Assembly: GCF_004000985.1 (NCBI RefSeq)
Contig: NZ_BIMH01000007.1
Location: 62,001 to 126,000, forward strand
From: Paenibacillus validus NBRC 15382
GTDB taxonomy: Bacteria > Bacillota > Bacilli > Paenibacillales > NBRC-103111
Length of the DNA: 64,000 bases
Direction of reading: 5' to 3'
In this document: positions 62,672 through 64,000 of the stretch, in pieces
How the letters are laid out: each line of letters opens with the position of its first letter
Position numbering within the stretch: the first letter of the stretch is position 1
Notes under the pieces: generated by a model
Seen by the model: the letters and a program-made list of their open reading frames with translations, nothing else
The model's database searches: none
What the model was told of the DNA's origin: nothing
Translations under genes and position numbers: made by a program

Positions 62672-63634
62672 TTATAACAAGCTTTTCACGGTCTGGGCGA
62701 TCCCCTGAGGGTCCATCCCGTAATATTTGTACACTTCGTTGGGCTCGCCGAGAACGGCAAACTGGTCGGGCAGGCCGATTCGCTTAAACTTGCAGGCAAC
62801 GCCCGCCTCCGCAATAATCTCGGCCACAGCGCCGCCAAGGCCTCCGTTGATGCTCTGGTCCTCGACGGTCACGACGCAGCCTGTCTCCAAGGCGGCTCGG
62901 AGCACCGCATCCGTATCAAACGGCTTGATCGTGTGCATGTCGATGACTCTCGCCTTGATCCCCGATTGTTCCAGCTCTTTGGCCGCCATCAACGACCAGT
63001 ATACGCTGCTGCCCGTGCCGATCAGCGTCAGATCTTTGCCTTCCTGAACGGTGATGGACTTGCCGATTTGAAATTCATAATCGTTATTCAGGTAGACGTC
63101 CGGTTCCGCGCCTCTGGCAATGCGGATAATCATGGGACCCGGATAACTCATCGATTCCCGGACCACTCTTGCGCACTGGTTGGCATCGGCGGGGCAAATA
63201 ATGGTCAAATTCGGCACCGCCCTGTAGAAGGACAGGTCGGCGATCGCATTGTGGGTGGGCCCGCCGCCGGATGTGACTCCCGCGTGAGTGCCAATGAGCC
63301 TGACGGGCACATCATTGTAGGCGATATCCGCATGGATCTGGTCTGCGGCTCTCAGAGGCAGGAACGGTCCGAACACTTGCGAAAACACAATTTTGCCCGA
63401 TAACGCCAATCCTGCCGATATGCCCACCTGGTTCGCTTCCGCGATCCCGACATTAAAGCAGCGGTCCGGATATTTGCTCATGAATTTGCCGACAGTCGAG
63501 GATGGAGCTACGTTATCGGAGCAAAGAAAGGCAAACTCCAACCCTTCATCGGCCATTTTCATCAACTCTGAACCATAAACCTCTCTGGCCGAAGACAAAA
63601 TTTGATCAAAATTCAAACTAATTTCCACTGCCAT
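62672..63634 (-). CDS. transketolase, C-terminal subunit (second split pair)
   Basis: 320 residues. FNVGIAEANQVGISAGLALSG carries the catalytic glutamate (IAEAN instead of IAEQN), then FGPFLPLRAADQIHADIAY and VVTVEDQSINGGLGGAVAEII. It is clearly related to, but distinct from, the subunit at 52745-53704. ATG start with AAGGTGAG before it. It follows the N-terminal subunit gene with a 3-base gap. Two split transketolases within 10 kb suggest that this one also serves a special sugar pathway rather than the core pentose cycle. Confidence 0.93.
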   Translation of the reverse strand: MAVEISLNFDQILSSAREVYGSELMKMADEGLEFAFLCSDNVAPSSTVGKFMSKYPDRCFNVGIAEANQVGISAGLALSGKIVFSQVFGPFLPLRAADQIHADIAYNDVPVRLIGTHAGVTSGGGPTHNAIADLSFYRAVPNLTIICPADANQCARVVRESMSYPGPMIIRIARGAEPDVYLNNDYEFQIGKSITVQEGKDLTLIGTGSSVYWSLMAAKELEQSGIKARVIDMHTIKPFDTDAVLRAALETGCVVTVEDQSINGGLGGAVAEIIAEAGVACKFKRIGLPDQFAVLGEPNEVYKYYGMDPQGIAQTVKSLL

Positions 63635-63637
63635 AGC

Positions 63638-64000
63638 TTATCTCACCTTCCTTTTGCTTTCGATGGATTCGAGGGCTTCTTCCCACTTGGCTTTGTTCAG
63701 CGAGCCTGCATGCCACGCGACGACATTTTCCATGAAGGAAACGCCCGCGCCCTTGGTTGTCGTGGAAATAATGCAGATCGGCCTTCTCGGGGTAACGGGG
63801 TCTGCCGGAGGCAGGGACTCCAGCGCGCTGCATACCTCATACATGTCGTTGCCCTGGATTTCGATGACATCCCAGCCGAAAGCCCGCATTTTATCTCCAA
63901 GAGGATCGACGCTGACGGTATCCTTGGTCGGACCCGACATTTGCAGGTCATTCTTATCGATAATTGCTACCAGATTGCCCAGTTTAAATTGTCCGGCCGC
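63638..64000 (-). CDS. transketolase, N-terminal subunit (second split pair, partial)
   Basis: The last 120 codons of the thiamine-diphosphate half are visible: AAGQFKLGNLVAIIDKNDLQ, which is the cofactor-binding region with the conserved Asn, then GWDVIEIQGNDMYEV and the C-terminal TKGAGVSFMENVVAWHAGSLN typical of split transketolase N subunits. The frame is open to the window edge, so the start and most of the cofactor site lie beyond base 64000. Confidence 0.93.
   Translation of the reverse strand, partial: AAGQFKLGNLVAIIDKNDLQMSGPTKDTVSVDPLGDKMRAFGWDVIEIQGNDMYEVCSALESLPPADPVTPRRPICIISTTTKGAGVSFMENVVAWHAGSLNKAKWEEALESIESKRKVR

Noticed and set aside
1-64000. CRISPR arrays, insertion sequences, phage genes, tRNA or rRNA genes
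   Set aside because: No repeat arrays, transposase motifs, integrase motifs or conserved RNA gene sequences were seen by eye; weak or divergent tRNA-like structures cannot be fully excluded without a covariance search.

Overview
This window looks like chromosomal DNA of a Gram-positive, low-to-mid GC Bacillota, most likely Paenibacillus or a close relative. The reasons are strong AGGAGG-type ribosome binding sites, frequent GTG and TTG starts, two SR1P-type (GapA-binding peptide) genes, a ydaO-type c-di-AMP riboswitch, lipoprotein-type solute-binding proteins and many LacI and GntR regulators. No rRNA, tRNA, phage, insertion sequence or CRISPR array was seen. Most of the window is carbohydrate and organic-acid catabolism, with three separate ribose/xylose-type (CUT2) ABC transporters.

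Region by region. (1) 1-7592, minus strand: a LacI regulator, then a CUT2 sugar ABC operon with a chemotaxis receptor gene between the permease and ATPase genes, ending in an iolI-like isomerase cut by the window edge. A promoter with two LacI-type palindromes just downstream of it drives the operon. (2) 7744-10317: small membrane-protein genes (an orphan, a YdjM-like hydrolase with an odd start, a TVP38 protein and a rhomboid protease). (3) 10445-19682: a tungsten island with MoaA, a MoeA fused to a periplasmic-binding-like domain, MoeA, MoaD, a small unknown protein, aldehyde:ferredoxin oxidoreductase and the tungstate transporter TupABC. (4) 19840-35655, minus strand: a long catabolic cluster with a CUT2 transporter, a GMC oxidoreductase with a gluconate-dehydrogenase-type small subunit, aldehyde dehydrogenase, GntR regulator, amidohydrolase, NifU-like protein, FAD-synthetase-like protein, GlcG-like protein, malate synthase, FAH-family hydrolase and LarA. 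Two near-identical promoter/operator elements mark its transcription units. (5) 36022-38536: a GntR regulator and an FAD-dependent oxidoreductase that share TGTATACA-type operators. (6) 38562-45977: a GGDEF protein, DedA, an unknown gene behind a c-di-AMP riboswitch, ThiM, SR1P, a zinc alcohol dehydrogenase, PpaX and a LacI regulator. (7) 46072-61376, minus strand: an inositol-type operon with aldehyde dehydrogenase, IolG-like, IolD, a split transketolase, IolB, a TIM-barrel isomerase, a CUT2 transporter and a second IolG-like protein. Upstream of it lie an MFS transporter and a third Gfo/Idh/MocA oxidoreductase. (8) 61816-64000: a decayed alcohol dehydrogenase, a second SR1P gene and a second split transketolase that runs off the window.

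The most interesting idea is in region 7. The operon encodes IolD and IolB, whose product is 2-deoxy-5-keto-D-gluconate, but has no IolC kinase or IolJ aldolase. A split transketolase is translationally coupled to iolB instead. That ketose has the HOCH2-CO group and the threo diol that transketolases cleave. Removing the two-carbon unit would leave malic semialdehyde, which the operon's aldehyde dehydrogenase could oxidise to malate. This would be a kinase- and aldolase-free route for inositol. The gene content is read from the sequence; the route is inference.
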